Positions 25,121 to 36,201 of a stretch of DNA of 64,000 nucleotides are shown piece after piece. Within the stretch, counting starts at the first letter, position 1, and every line of letters begins with the position of its first letter. Below the pieces are notes generated by a model. That model did no database searches and was not told the origin of the DNA. It saw nothing but the letters and a program-made list of their open reading frames with translations. Source of the DNA: Antedon bifida (Eukaryota; Echinodermata; Crinoidea; Comatulida; Antedonidae); contig OY727103.1 in the NCBI GenBank assembly GCA_963402885.1, positions 7,788,501 through 7,852,500 of the forward strand, given 5' to 3'. The position numbers were made by a program, and so were the translations under genes.

Positions 25121-25520
25121 TATGGAGTATCACGGTGCTAACGTCACGACGGTAGGTGGCGCTGCGTGGTTGCTAGCCAATCAAAAAATGCGTTCAACCT
25201 TGGTTCAACCTGCCTGAGTGATTCTCATGTCACCAATTGTTTGGAATAGGCTTATTGAAGTAGTCATTTTAAAACGTAATAATTTTCAATAAAAACAAAC
25301 TAAAATTTCAAAAGATCACGAAATATTTGTTTTTAATAATCTATTCATTCTTCAACTACAGTTTAAGTTTAAAAAAAATGAGGCTAAGATACATAATTTG
25401 ATAGAAATACAGATCTATACAGTTTATCAACATAGTATAGTAGCGTTAAATGCATTTTTGGTTGGCTAGCAACCATGCAGCGCCCTCTATTGGTGTGACG
25501 TCACACCGCGAAACTCTATA
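25121..25520. mobile_element. MITE with ~75-bp terminal inverted repeats, copy 2
   Basis: Duplicate of 19267-19666 with the same TATGGAGTATCACGGTG and CACCGCGAAACTCTATA ends. Confidence 0.65.
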
Positions 25521-26826
25521 GAATAAATTTCCGTCTAAACTCGAAGTGCGAGGCGCCCTTGAAACTGAGTTTCACGGTGTCTCGTGTTTATTTACATTGA
25601 TCGAATAGAAGTGTGATATCTTCAAACTACTTTATCTTTGGTTTGATGTAGTGTATTAGTTTTATGTAAGATTTTATTGATAAAGTATACTCTATTGTCA
25701 TTATAATTAATAATCGCTTTTCAGTAAAATAAAGATAAAGTTATTATTATGAATATTTCATAGACCATATAAAATAATAATAAGTATTTGTTTAGCATCT
25801 CAAAAAGTAGCACACCTCGAAAAGAAGCCGCTCCTTAGTTTGAGAAAAAAATGTTATCGGAAAGAAGCCCATCGAAATAAAGCCTGCTGGGATCATCGGG
25901 GCTTCTTTAAGGCTTCTTTAGGCCTATAGTGTTTTTACCTCTGGTTTGACAGTGCAACGGATGCTATGCGAAGACATAGTCTGACCGCTAGTTTTCTGTT
26001 GCTTTTCCGTTGCAATTTGCCAAGTAACATTAACAATGTGGATTACTATAATCTATATAAACATTTAAATTAACAATTTAAAAATCAATTAAAGACTTTT
26101 ATTTCTACTAATATTATGACAGTATATGAAGCGCCGCTGATTATGTGCTTATCATAGAAATAATATATACCGCTAAATAAGTGTTAATGTTAATACCTTA
26201 ATTGATAATACTGTAGGCATATAACGAAACATGGTTCAAGATTTGATTGGCTGCTGCGATATATATTATTATAGTGGAATTTTATAAAAGTATTATAGTG
26301 ATAATTGGCACATGATCTCTACCGTTCATTTAACGTTGTTTGTACCAAAATATCGGATATGACGGATATGACGAATAGACAAACGGTACTTACTTGCCGT
26401 GTACGGTCGGTCCACTATAAGAGAAGCCGCGTTTATTTTTATCTAATTATTACCTAAGAACAAACATCTTTAAACAATTTATTTATTTATTTGGCCTTTA
26501 AAAAATGTATGTAATTGTTGTGAACTTTATTGTTATAAATATACCATACAAGATTTTTGATTTAATGTAATAATGTAATTTCAATAGGGTTGGTGAACCT
26601 GTCCATTATAATATTATAGCGTCATGGGAGTAATGGCTTTATTTGTCCATATAGGGGTTTTTCTGTCCACAACGGACAGAACAATAATTATAATGGAGAA
26701 ATTAAACCGACCCCGATCTGTAACTTTGTTTGCTTTATCATGTTGTGATTAATTATAAGAACCGTATCAATGTATAGTCTGGTGAAGATTCTGGAAATTA
26801 CTACATGCTTGGTATATTGCTAATGC

Positions 26827-26957
26827 TTGGTTCCACTAGAGAGACGCAATGCACAGAGCGCAACGTTAGTAACCAATCACAAGCGATGGATTTTGTGATT
26901 GGTTAACTCACTTGCGCTGTGTCTATGTCCTTGCATTGCGTCTCTAGTGGGAACCAC
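26827..26957. mobile_element. Hairpin MITE (TTGGTTCC...GGAACCA ends)
   Basis: The left half (GGTTCCACTAGAGAGACGCA, then AACCAATCACAAGCG) is the near reverse complement of the right half (TGTGATTGGTTAACTC ... GCGTCTCTAGTGGGAACCA). The unit is ~130 bases and almost entirely palindromic. Relatives are at 55277-55421 and 61386-61523. No coding capacity. Confidence 0.75.
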
Positions 26958-27770
26958 GATTTATTGTATGTGAACATTTTATTAAAGATAGATTTAAATA
27001 AATAAATGTTGTGAAAATATAATAAGTTTTTCCTATTGTTATATATAATTGTCTGGTAATAAAGTAAGGCGCTGCTGTCAGATGTAAATATAATCATATT
27101 TCTGTATAATTATTTGGCAAATTGACAAGTAGGCATACACTGATGCCCCTTTGAGAAGACAATCTCTAACGAAAGACACTGTCAGTCTGCTAGATGGGAT
27201 TGAAGTAGGCCCGGACTACTGGGACAGACAGACGGACACACAGATAAAATAGACAAGGATCAACTTCTAATGAAGCCTATATAAACATAATAATAACGGA
27301 ATGAAATTGTATAACAAAGCATCTACCAAAGAATTGTAAAATCTCTAAAAATGTAAACGAATTATTAACAGGTTAAAAAGATTTAAAACCAGCTACTCCC
27401 GAATTACTTTATAAACTTCCGGATGAAAAAATGAATCTAGACATTGTGTGAGTAGAGTTATAGTGTGTTGCAGAGAAGGATTGTATGTAGGTATCTAATT
27501 GGTTAAGAAGTATAAGAGTTAAGACAGTATGTGAGTTGCTGATTTGAGGATAAGTGTGCATATGAATACACTTGGTTGAATGAGAGGTTGAATGGAGGGG
27601 GATTATGAAAAAAAATATGAGACAGATAAGAAGGGCTATGTTGAGCAAAAAAACAACAAAATAATTTGATTTATTCATCATCAATTTATTCATCAGCAGG
27701 TTAGCTGAGGAGTGAATTGTTAGTATTGAAATAATTTGGTTTATCAAATCAACATACATAAATATAAATA
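26958..27770. other. No gene recognised
   Basis: AT-rich sequence. A 116-codon minus-strand frame (27409-27759) has a hydrophobic N-terminal third but no known domain and heavily skewed composition; I treat it as chance. Confidence 0.35.
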
Positions 27771-28368
27771 ACTAGAGGGTACTCCGAGAGTACAAACCTC
27801 CGCCTACTGTAAAATTTCCCAACATAAAATGCCCCCTGAATATTTTTTTTTAACATTTTTTTTTATTAGTTCTAAGTGTAAATATGTTAACTGCACACTA
27901 CAAAGTTGTGAATGACAGTGTGGTGTAATGGTTATGTATCCAGCCTCTCACAGTTGAGATCGCTGGTTCAAGTCTTACTGAGTTTTTTTTTTTTTTATTA
28001 TTTTTTTATTTCTTTTTTTTTAGTTTTTTGTGGACCTTGATCTTTGACCCTGACCCTTCAAAATTTAACCATAATTATATGATGTGTCATTGATCATTGT
28101 GGCTAAGTTTGGTGAGAATCGGATAAAAACTGTGGTCTCTAGGCAATAAAATAGTTTTTTGTTAGTTGTGACCTTGACCTATGACCTTTTCCCCTCAAAT
28201 TCGAACTCGTCCGAGCTTTTGGGGCATATATCGTTGTTGCCAAATTTGGTGAGAATCGGATAAAAACTGTGGCCTCCAGGCTGTTGACACACACACACAC
28301 AAACACACACACAAACACACACACACAAACATACAGGGGTGAAAACATAACCTCCTTGGCGGAGGTAA
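27771..28368. mobile_element. TIR element with AGGTCA-type motifs and CA microsatellite
   Basis: Bounded by ACAAACCTCCGCC on the left and GGCGGAGGTAATA on the right. Two internal segments with GGTGAGAATCGGATAAAAAC each follow a cluster of TGACCT-like hexamers (28031-28050 and 28168-28188). Similar GACCTTGACCTTTGACC repeats are common in marine invertebrate genomes. A (CA)n-type stretch lies at 28287-28332 and a tRNA-like insert at 27913-27980. Open frames over the CA run are artefacts. Confidence 0.6.
27913..27980 (+). repeat. tRNA-like SINE segment nested in TIR element
   Basis: A-box-like TGGTGTAATGGTTATG and B-box-like TGGTTCAAGTC with tRNA-like spacing, followed by a long T-run (a Pol III stop). 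The arms do not form a full cloverleaf, so it is a tRNA-derived repeat. Confidence 0.45.
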
Positions 28369-29319
28369 TAACAATGTTTATGTGTGTTCAATATGAACAT
28401 AATGAAAACAACAAACATATACTACTTTTGATTAAACATAGATATTTTATCTGAAGCAGCTAAGAAGAATTAACAATTGCTTCTTTGAAATATAAATATT
28501 ACGATGAAATACGTGTATATACATTATGCATACAACTAATGGCAAAATGAAGACTTTAACGGATGGACTCGTATACAACCAATCTTCTCTCAACGGTTTG
28601 TAAACAAATAAATAATTAATCAAATGATATATCTGATAATTCAATTAAACGTTTACAAACTTAACACGATCGGAAGTGATTATTTCAGGTGAGTTTAGTG
28701 GAGATTGAACTGTAAAGTAAACTTTATTGAACAAACGCTTTTGTATCAGCGGCACATGTTTATAAGACGCACCGCGCCGGCTGGTCCTTTCCTCCCATTG
28801 AATTCGCCTCTGAATTTCGTCACATTATGGTTACTCAGATGTTATTTTACTTTCTTTGAATTATTTTGGATTGTTGGGAACAATCCTTTCAATCCCACTG
28901 CAACTGTGTATAGAATGCCGTGTAGGCCTACGTCACCAGTTAAGGAAAACTCTATATCGACACACATATATTGTCATTTCTTGTCTGAAAAAAAGAGAAG
29001 AAAACAAACTAAATCTTATTTACAACGCTTCTTAGTTAGAGTATATCGTGCAAAGTTTAGAATTATTGTAGAATAACATAATGCAAGCAATATCAGTAAC
29101 AAACTCATAATTTATTAAATATAGGTCTGGTGATACGATTTATCTAATCAATTTTGTAAATTGTTTAAAAGCAATATCAAAATTTAATGAAGACCACCGA
29201 AAATAAGTATTATCAGTTGGAAAGAATCACGAATGTAAGTTGAATTCACGAATACGAGTGAGTGAACTTACGGAATTGCGTAAAATCGTCAACGAATCTG
29301 TACAGAATTACGTAACAAG
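28369..29319. other. Upstream region of the receptor gene; no gene called
   Basis: A 123-codon plus-strand frame (28705-29076) has no recognisable domain and is not called. The segment 28517-28580 (AATGAAGACTTTAACGGATG) recurs at 32880-32935, so some of this is repeat-derived. The promoter of the receptor should be near 29200 but no clear core element is visible. Confidence 0.35.
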
Positions 29320-29413
29320 ATGTTTATCTTTAACGTTATTGTGCTGTTGGTTGTTATACCGTTTTCAAGCTCTTCATCGTCATCAGATTACTATAGTGGT
29401 GATTATGATCCTG
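29320..29413 (+). CDS. Receptor exon 1: signal peptide
   Basis: Starts ATG at 29320 and reads MFIFNVIVLLVVIPF followed by seven serines and an acidic-tyrosine tail (DYYSGDYDP). This is a classic cleavable signal peptide with a hydrophobic core and polar cleavage region. It ends in phase 1 before a GTATGG donor (29414). Joining to the CUB acceptor makes a Glu codon and then Cys. If translation ran on without splicing it would give only a short hydrophobic peptide. The assignment rests on the signal-peptide character, the donor, and the exact phase match with the next exons. Confidence 0.7.
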
Positions 29414-30079
29414 GTATGGGTACTATATTTTGTTTTAAAATAATTATTATTTGTGAATTAATTATACTGCTGGTAGCTATCATTATTGTATATCTCGTTT
29501 TCAAGCTGTTCTATTCGTGAGTATGGTTTCAAGCACTTCAACTTATTTTACGTTTTAAATCCAAAAAATATCTGAGAATTGATTGAAAGTCGTAATTCTC
29601 CACAATTTTATACAATCGTTTCTATCTTGAGCACTTCCCAACCGTGATTCTTTTTCTACAGAAAAATGGTCAATACTGTAGAACATAGTAACAATTGCCA
29701 GACTGATTTAAAAAAAAACTTATAATGTGTAGATTGGAAATTTTAATTCTCCGCAATTTTACACAATCTTTTCTATCTTGAGCATCAACCGTGATTCTCT
29801 TTCTACCGAAAACTGGTATAGGCCTATTCTGTAGAAGATAGTATAAACAACAATAGCCGACTAATTTTCTTTAACTTTTTAAATCAACAACATTTGAAAA
29901 TTCATTGGAAATCGTAATTCGATTCAATTTTACACATTCAATTTTTTATTTTTGTCTTTATCTCTCTTGATCAATCGTGATTCTCTTTTTACGTAACATA
30001 CTAAAAATTGTCTGAAAATAACATGAACTCAGTCAGACGATTGTTGTAATTTTACATACGTAAAGAAGAAGACGATAGG

Positions 30080-32170
30080 CATTTGTTATTTGTAAATTTG
30101 ATTGACCTGGTAGAAGTTGTCTCTTTCGTTTGTTTTATCCATGTTTCACCCACATGTGTGTGAACACTAAGCTTTTGCGCATGTGCAGATTCAGATTTTG
30201 ACGTAAGAATAGATTAGGTGCTGACTTTCCTTGTACACTTAAAACTGGACACCTAATAAACGGAAATCGCTAACCATTTATTATTTACCAAATTAAATTG
30301 AAATTAATTTAATTCATAGGTAATTATAAAATGGCTTGCATGCTATACGGACACCTCACATAAAGCACACTCACCCAAAAGTAAATTTTTAAGTGATTGT
30401 TATTCCTGTATTTAATAGAAATACTTCCGTCAAGTCACGTAATCGGACACTTTCTGATACAATTTTAATAAACGTACAAAATACTGAAAATACATTACTG
30501 AACCAATATAATTGTACACAGTCTAATGAGTATGCTATAATAAGAACGCCTAGAAAATTGAGAGGCTCTCCCTCTTCGCTTTTACTCTGCGCGAAATATT
30601 TACCGACCTATTGCAAGCGAAAACTGCCCGTACTAGGTATAAAAACGGAATATGTAGGTGTATATTGGTAAGCATAAACGAGATTAAACAAATATATACA
30701 CATTGATACTACTTAACTGTGATATTGTTTATGTGTAATACTTTTATCTGTAATGGTATAGGCCAAAATGACGACATACATTAGTGACGACGATGATAAT
30801 TGGATATAAATAAAACAATCATTTGACTGAATATTATAATAATATTATGAAACTTATCCTTCATTTAATACTAAAATCATTTTTCGGATGTTATAGATCT
30901 ATTTCATTAGTTTAATTCAATTTGGTGAATGATTTTGATATTTTCAAAATACTGAGTAAGCCTAAAAACATTACGGCGTTGGTGAAGAGAGAGAAAGTGA
31001 TGCATTATCGAAGCTCAACGATTTTAGAAAAAACGATGGCTTTTCAAAGCTCTGATTCGCTCTGATACTTTTTGTTTGTTATTTATTCTACACTACATCA
31101 GTACAAATATAATTGCATGAGTTTTATTTTTTATTTTAATAATCCAACATTTTGTAAATAGGATAAAATGGGCCGGTAATCCGCATATGCATCTCAGTCA
31201 CTTTAATAAATATTCTGCATTTCTAAAAGCTAATATTTTTTAGAAATATAAAGGTAAATTTTAAAAAATGAAATGATAACATTTATTCTCTTAAAATGAG
31301 AAAATTAATAATATTTAAATCTCATTCGAATCTGATCTAATCCGCTTCTCGAGATGAATTTCTTGCTATTTTTCACGCTATTAGTCATAAGATAATATTT
31401 ATTATTATCAAACTAATTCTACATTTTTGCAGAATGTAACAGGGATATTTATCTTGAATCTGAGAACTCTTCATATGCATTTTGGTCTCCTAATTATCCG
31501 AAGAACTACGACAACAATTTAAACTGTAAATGGATGGTTACAACGTCTCCAGAGTTGTTCATTCATCTTGAGTTCAACGACTTTCAACTGGAGGACGGAT
31601 ATGATTATTTGAATATAGCTTTTGCAGAAAATGAAAATAAAGTTTGGTTTACAGGTTCAGAATATTATTCTCTAGTTTCCAACACAATGTGGATTTCTTT
31701 ATCTACTGATGGTAGTGTAACAGAGAGAGGATTTAATGCAACAGTTACAGCAGTAATTGTTACGCAAGGTAAAAATAAATGTTAACCACATTTATCAAAA
31801 TATTTAAAAATAATTGAATTGGTTCAAAAGAGTATTCACATTTTAGACTAACCTGTGAGTTTACACGCACCAAAAATAAGTGAAATGAGAATAAGATACA
31901 GACATATTGTTCACCTGAATAAATAATTCTTTAAATTTTATGTTGTTAAATATGCCATTTTAATGTCACACCAGTTATTCGCCTTGACCAAAACTTGAAT
32001 TCTAAGGAATAAATTTACTTGATAAACTGTAATTTAAAGCACAAAATAGTTTAGATGTTTCCAGATGAAGTTTTTATAACAAATGTTAAGACGAATCGCC
32101 GTCTATACTCCAGAATCTAGGCTATGTTCCTGCCATTAATTAATTAATTAATTATTTAATTTATTAATAA
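30080..32170. repeat. Intron-exon tandem duplication, unit A (carries CUB-A)
   Basis: From TTTGTTATTTGTAAATTTGA near 30083 to GGCTATGTTCCTGCCATTA near 32140, this unit recurs at 32935-36205 with the same internal order, including the CUB exon. Outside the exon the copies differ by many small indels, so the duplication is older than the 6-kb one at 14-26 kb. Confidence 0.8.
31433..31768 (+). CDS. Receptor exon: CUB domain A
   Basis: A 336-base phase 1-1 exon between TTTTTGCAG (31432) and a GTAAAA donor. The product has a CUB fold signature: first Cys, then FWSPNYPKNYDNNLNCKW with the second Cys, then HLEFNDFQLEDGYDYLNI, which holds the acidic residues that bind calcium in many CUB domains. 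Only one disulfide pair is present; the second CUB pair is missing at both positions. NSS and NAT are potential N-glycosylation sites. It belongs to the ectodomain, just after the signal peptide. Because the exon is symmetric it could be kept or skipped without changing frame. Confidence 0.8.
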
Positions 32171-34513
32171 TAACCTAGTATGCGGTTTACTTGATTCATA
32201 TTCAGACACAACTTTTAGGTTTCAATTGTTTCTTAAAACCAATTCACACCTAAGTTGGTTCCTACCCACCAAAGTTGTTTTGCGTTTAGGGCATAGGATC
32301 CTTTGTACTGTAGGCCTATCCTATACTGGCTTTACAACACGCTACTCATGTCATTGAGGAGGAGGGTGGTGATTTGGGTGGTGGTTTAACTTCAATAATA
32401 AAGTTGATTGTAAATATATAGGCGGTGACCAAATCAATACATTTGTATAAACGTATAAATCTATCAAAATAGTATTTTTTAAGGAAAATCGGCCTGTCTT
32501 TAACATTATGATGCTTTACTCGACCTGTTCAACTGGTTTTCAGCTATTAAAAACAATTATCGTGGAGGAGATAGGAAAATGCAAAGCATCCTCGTATTAT
32601 CGTGTTCGGGTATTTTTCAAGATGGACATCTATTAGACAGTGTATACCACGATCGGAAAAAAACCCTATTTGGGGCAAATCGTTGAACCTAAATTCGTTT
32701 TAATTGTCAATAACTATTTATCTAACTAAATTTAATTAGTAAACAGGGTTACATCAGGTGGTTAAAATCAGTACCGAAAGTACAAACCAACTTTATATTA
32801 TTATACAATTGAATAACAATTCTTGAAGTAAAACGCGATTTACCGAATTTTGCCCTTACGTAAATTTATATATAGATTATGTGTAACAACTAATGTCAAA
32901 ATGAAGACTTTAACAGATGGACTCGTATACATTTGTTATTTGTAAATTTGATTTACCTGGTAGAAGTAGTCTGTTTTGTTTGTTTTTATCTACATGTGTG
33001 TGAACACCAAGCTTTGGCGCATGTGCAGATTCATTTTTTGGCGTAAGAGTAGATTTGGTGCTGACTTTCCTTGTACATTTAAAACTGGACACCTAATAAA
33101 CGGAGATCGCTAACCATTTATTATTTACCCAATTAAATTGAAATTAATTTAATTCATAGGTAATTTATACAATGGTTTGCATGCTATCCGGACACCTCAC
33201 ATAAAGCACACTCACCCAAAAGTAATTTTTAATAAGTAATAAGTAATTGTTATTCCTGTATTTAATAGAAATACTTCCGTTAAACGGACAAGTTACGTAA
33301 TCGGACACTTTCTGATACAATTATAATAATCTGTACAAAATACTGAAAAATACATTACTGAACCAATATAATTGTACACAGTCTAATGAGTATGCTATAA
33401 TAAGAACGCCTTATAACTAAGAGGCTCTCCCTCTGCTCTTTTACTCTGCGCGAAATATTTACCGACCTCTTGCAAGCGAAAACTGCCCGTACTAGGTATA
33501 AAAACGGAAATATGTAGGTTTAACATTCATTATTAATGATACCTTGTTTATATTCGGAATTGAATAAAATATTCTTATATTAAAAAAGTCCAGAGTATCG
33601 TGTTTTAAAAATGATAATCATCAACCAGAAAAAGAAAGGGGGTATAGTACTGATTTAGTGTGTGACCAACGTTGTAACAAACAGTCGTTATCCAAAATCT
33701 GTATAAGCATTGACAATACTTAACTGTGATATTGTTTATATGTAATACTTTTATCTGTATTGGCATAGGCCAAAATGACGACATACAATAGTGTCGACAA
33801 TGATAATTGGAATAAAAAAAAAAAAACATAAAACAATAATTTGACTGAATATTATAATAATATTATTATGAAACTTAATAATCCTTCATTTAATATTAAA
33901 ATTATTTTTCGAATGGTATAGATCTATTTAAATATATTAATTCAATTTTGTGAATGATTCTGATATTTTCAAAATACTGAGTAGGCCTACAAACATTACG
34001 GCGTTGGTGTAGGGAAAGTGATGCATTATCGAAGGTCAATGATTTTAGAACAAACGATGTCTTTCCAATGCTCTGATTCGCTCTGATACTTTTTGTTGGT
34101 TATTTATTCTACACTACATCAATACAAATATACTTGCATGATTTTTTATTTATTTAATAATCCACAATTTCCTGTGTGATTGGTAATCTAATCTTCTAAT
34201 TTTAAATATTGTGTGTACCCTTTATTTATACTGTTGCACGTCCTGATTGAAAGACCATAATTGATGTTAAGACTATTATATAACAATCAACATAATATTA
34301 ATGTCTAAAAATAACTATCATATTATAACCATCAATCACACTTAGATATTATACAGGAGTATTATTAACGCTAACGTTATTTTGAAAATACCAAATAATG
34401 ATTATGGTTATCTACATTTAGTTACGCTATTTTTTCACGCTATAGTCACAGTATAATTAACATTTAAATATCCGTGTATTTATTATTATCAAACTAATTC
34501 TACATTTTTGCAG

Positions 34514-34855
34514 AATGTAACAGGGATATTCATCTTGAATCTGAGAACTCATCATATGCATTTTGGTCTCCTAATTATCCGAAGGACTACGACAACAATT
34601 TAAACTGTAAATGGATGGTTACAACCTCTCCAGAGTTGATCATTCATCTTGAGTTCAACGACTTTCAACTGGAGGACGGATATGATTATTTGAACATAGC
34701 TTTTGCAGAAAATGAATATAAAGTTAGGTTAACAGGTTCAAAATCTAATTCTCTAGTTTCCAACAACAACACAATGTGGATTTCTTTATCTACTGATGGT
34801 AGTGTAACAGAGAGAGGATTTAATGCAACAGTTACAGCAGTAATTGTTACGCAAG
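34514..34855 (+). CDS. Receptor exon: CUB domain B
   Basis: A 342-base phase 1-1 exon, paralogue of 31433-31768, with identical splice-site surroundings. It keeps the CUB signature and the two cysteines. By eye it differs from CUB-A at 12 single bases plus a 6-base insertion adding two Asn codons; nine of the twelve change the amino acid and six of those fall in a 12-codon stretch (NEYKVRLTGSKSN against NENKVWFTGSEYY). The other Cys pair is also absent. It may be spliced in series with CUB-A or used alternatively; phase allows both. Confidence 0.8.
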
Positions 34856-35243
34856 GTAAAAATAAACGTTAACCACATTTATCAAAATATTTAAAAATAA
34901 TTGAATTCGTTCAAAAGAGTATTCACATTTTAGGCTAACCTGTGAGTTTACACGCACCAAAAATAAGTGAAATGAGAATAAGAAACAGACATATTGTTCA
35001 CCTGAATAAATAATTGTTTACATTTTATGTTGTTGAATATGCCATTTTAATGTCACATAAGAGTTATTCGCATTGACCAAAACTTGAATTTTAAGAAATA
35101 AATTTACTTGAAAAACTGTAATTTAAAGCACAAAATAGTCAAATTGGCTGTCAAATTAATAATACATGATTGTATTACAAATATTGATACCTGATTAGGC
35201 TTATTGACGATTTCATAGAAAACAAGGCCATATAGATGACTGC

Positions 35244-35973
35244 AGTCGCGTGCTCAAGTTAGTGTTTACCGACCTACCGACCGACCAACCGACCGACCGA
35301 CCGACCGACCAACCGACCGAAATTGCTGAACATGTTTTAAAATGTAGAAAATGTTTAAAACATTTATATTTTTTTAATTTACACGTGCGTAGCGTGTCAC
35401 TTTTGACGTGCTCGCATAACGTAATTTCGATTTGAAAAGTGAATCAAATATGATGATATTATTAAAGAAAGGTTGTAAAAAAGAAATCGTGCAAAAAGAG
35501 TGCATACTAACATTTAACGCGCAGTGCGCGTGCAAAATCAACGCACTCATGGCAACGCTTACAATTGCCTGAAACGTACTCTTATTTCATCGAAAATAAA
35601 TTTTGACAATTTTGAAAATGTTAAGCGCGCGTACGCATGTGTCACATGCGCTACGCACGTAATTGTATTGCCATGATGATTTATGCCCTGAAATTTATGA
35701 GTACCAAATTTTATTTAATTGTGATTCATGCTTGTGAAGATATGATTACAAACGTGTTTTCGTTAAATCGTGCGTAGACCGCGTAATTTTTGATTGCGCA
35801 CCGTGAAAACATATCCACATCGATTCCTGGCCATAAGGAATATACTGTAAAAAATGTACTTAGCTAGATGAAACTGATATCAAGCCAAGGCCATATACAA
35901 GTTAGTGTTTACCGACCGACCGACCAACCGACCGACCGGCATAGTGAGCTGTAGAGTCGCGTTGCACGCGACT
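35244..35973. mobile_element. TIR element AGTCGCGTG...CACGCGACT, long form
   Basis: Perfect 9-base terminal inverted repeat at both ends. Inside are two ACCGACCGACC microsatellite blocks (35270-35320 and 35913-35940) flanking the same core as 12780-13320 (GACGTGCTCGCATAACGTAATTTCGA, CGCATGTGTCACATGCGC region). No coding frame; the open frame 35250-35435 translates the microsatellite. It lies in the receptor intron between CUB-B and the LRR N-cap. Confidence 0.75.
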
Positions 35974-36201
35974 AAAACTTAACAGAGAAACACTCCTTGC
36001 GACAATTCTAAAATAAAACAATGCTGCAGCTAATACAAGTAAGATCGCTATGTGCCGCTAAGTCTCTGTTATTGTTTTTTTTTTACGTTTAGTTTGCCGA
36101 TTAGATGTTTCAAGATCAAGTTGTTATAATGTTAAGACGAATCGCCCTCTATATTCCAGAAACTAGGCTATGTTCCTGCCATTATTGATTATTTAATTGA
36201 T

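Larger units (their letters stand above)
20718..26290. repeat. ~6-kb tandem duplication, copy 2
   Basis: Near-identical to 14451-20436. Most differences are single bases, short indels, and loss of several foldback units (the array is ~400 bases shorter). After about 26285 the copies diverge: this one continues into sequence that also occurs at 60830-61520. Confidence 0.9.

Noticed and set aside
27409..27759. 116-codon minus-strand frame
   Set aside because: Hydrophobic and Ser/Thr/His-rich by base composition, no family match, no splice or start context.
28139..28454. Overlapping frames with VCVCVCV or THTNTHT
   Set aside because: Translations of the CA repeat in the TIR element.
28705..29076. 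123-codon plus-strand frame before the receptor
   Set aside because: No signal peptide, domain or splice context; composition is like surrounding AT-rich DNA.
30393..30671. 92-codon plus-strand frame upstream of CUB-A
   Set aside because: The duplicate at 33250-33520 is interrupted by indels and shows no coding conservation; no domain seen.
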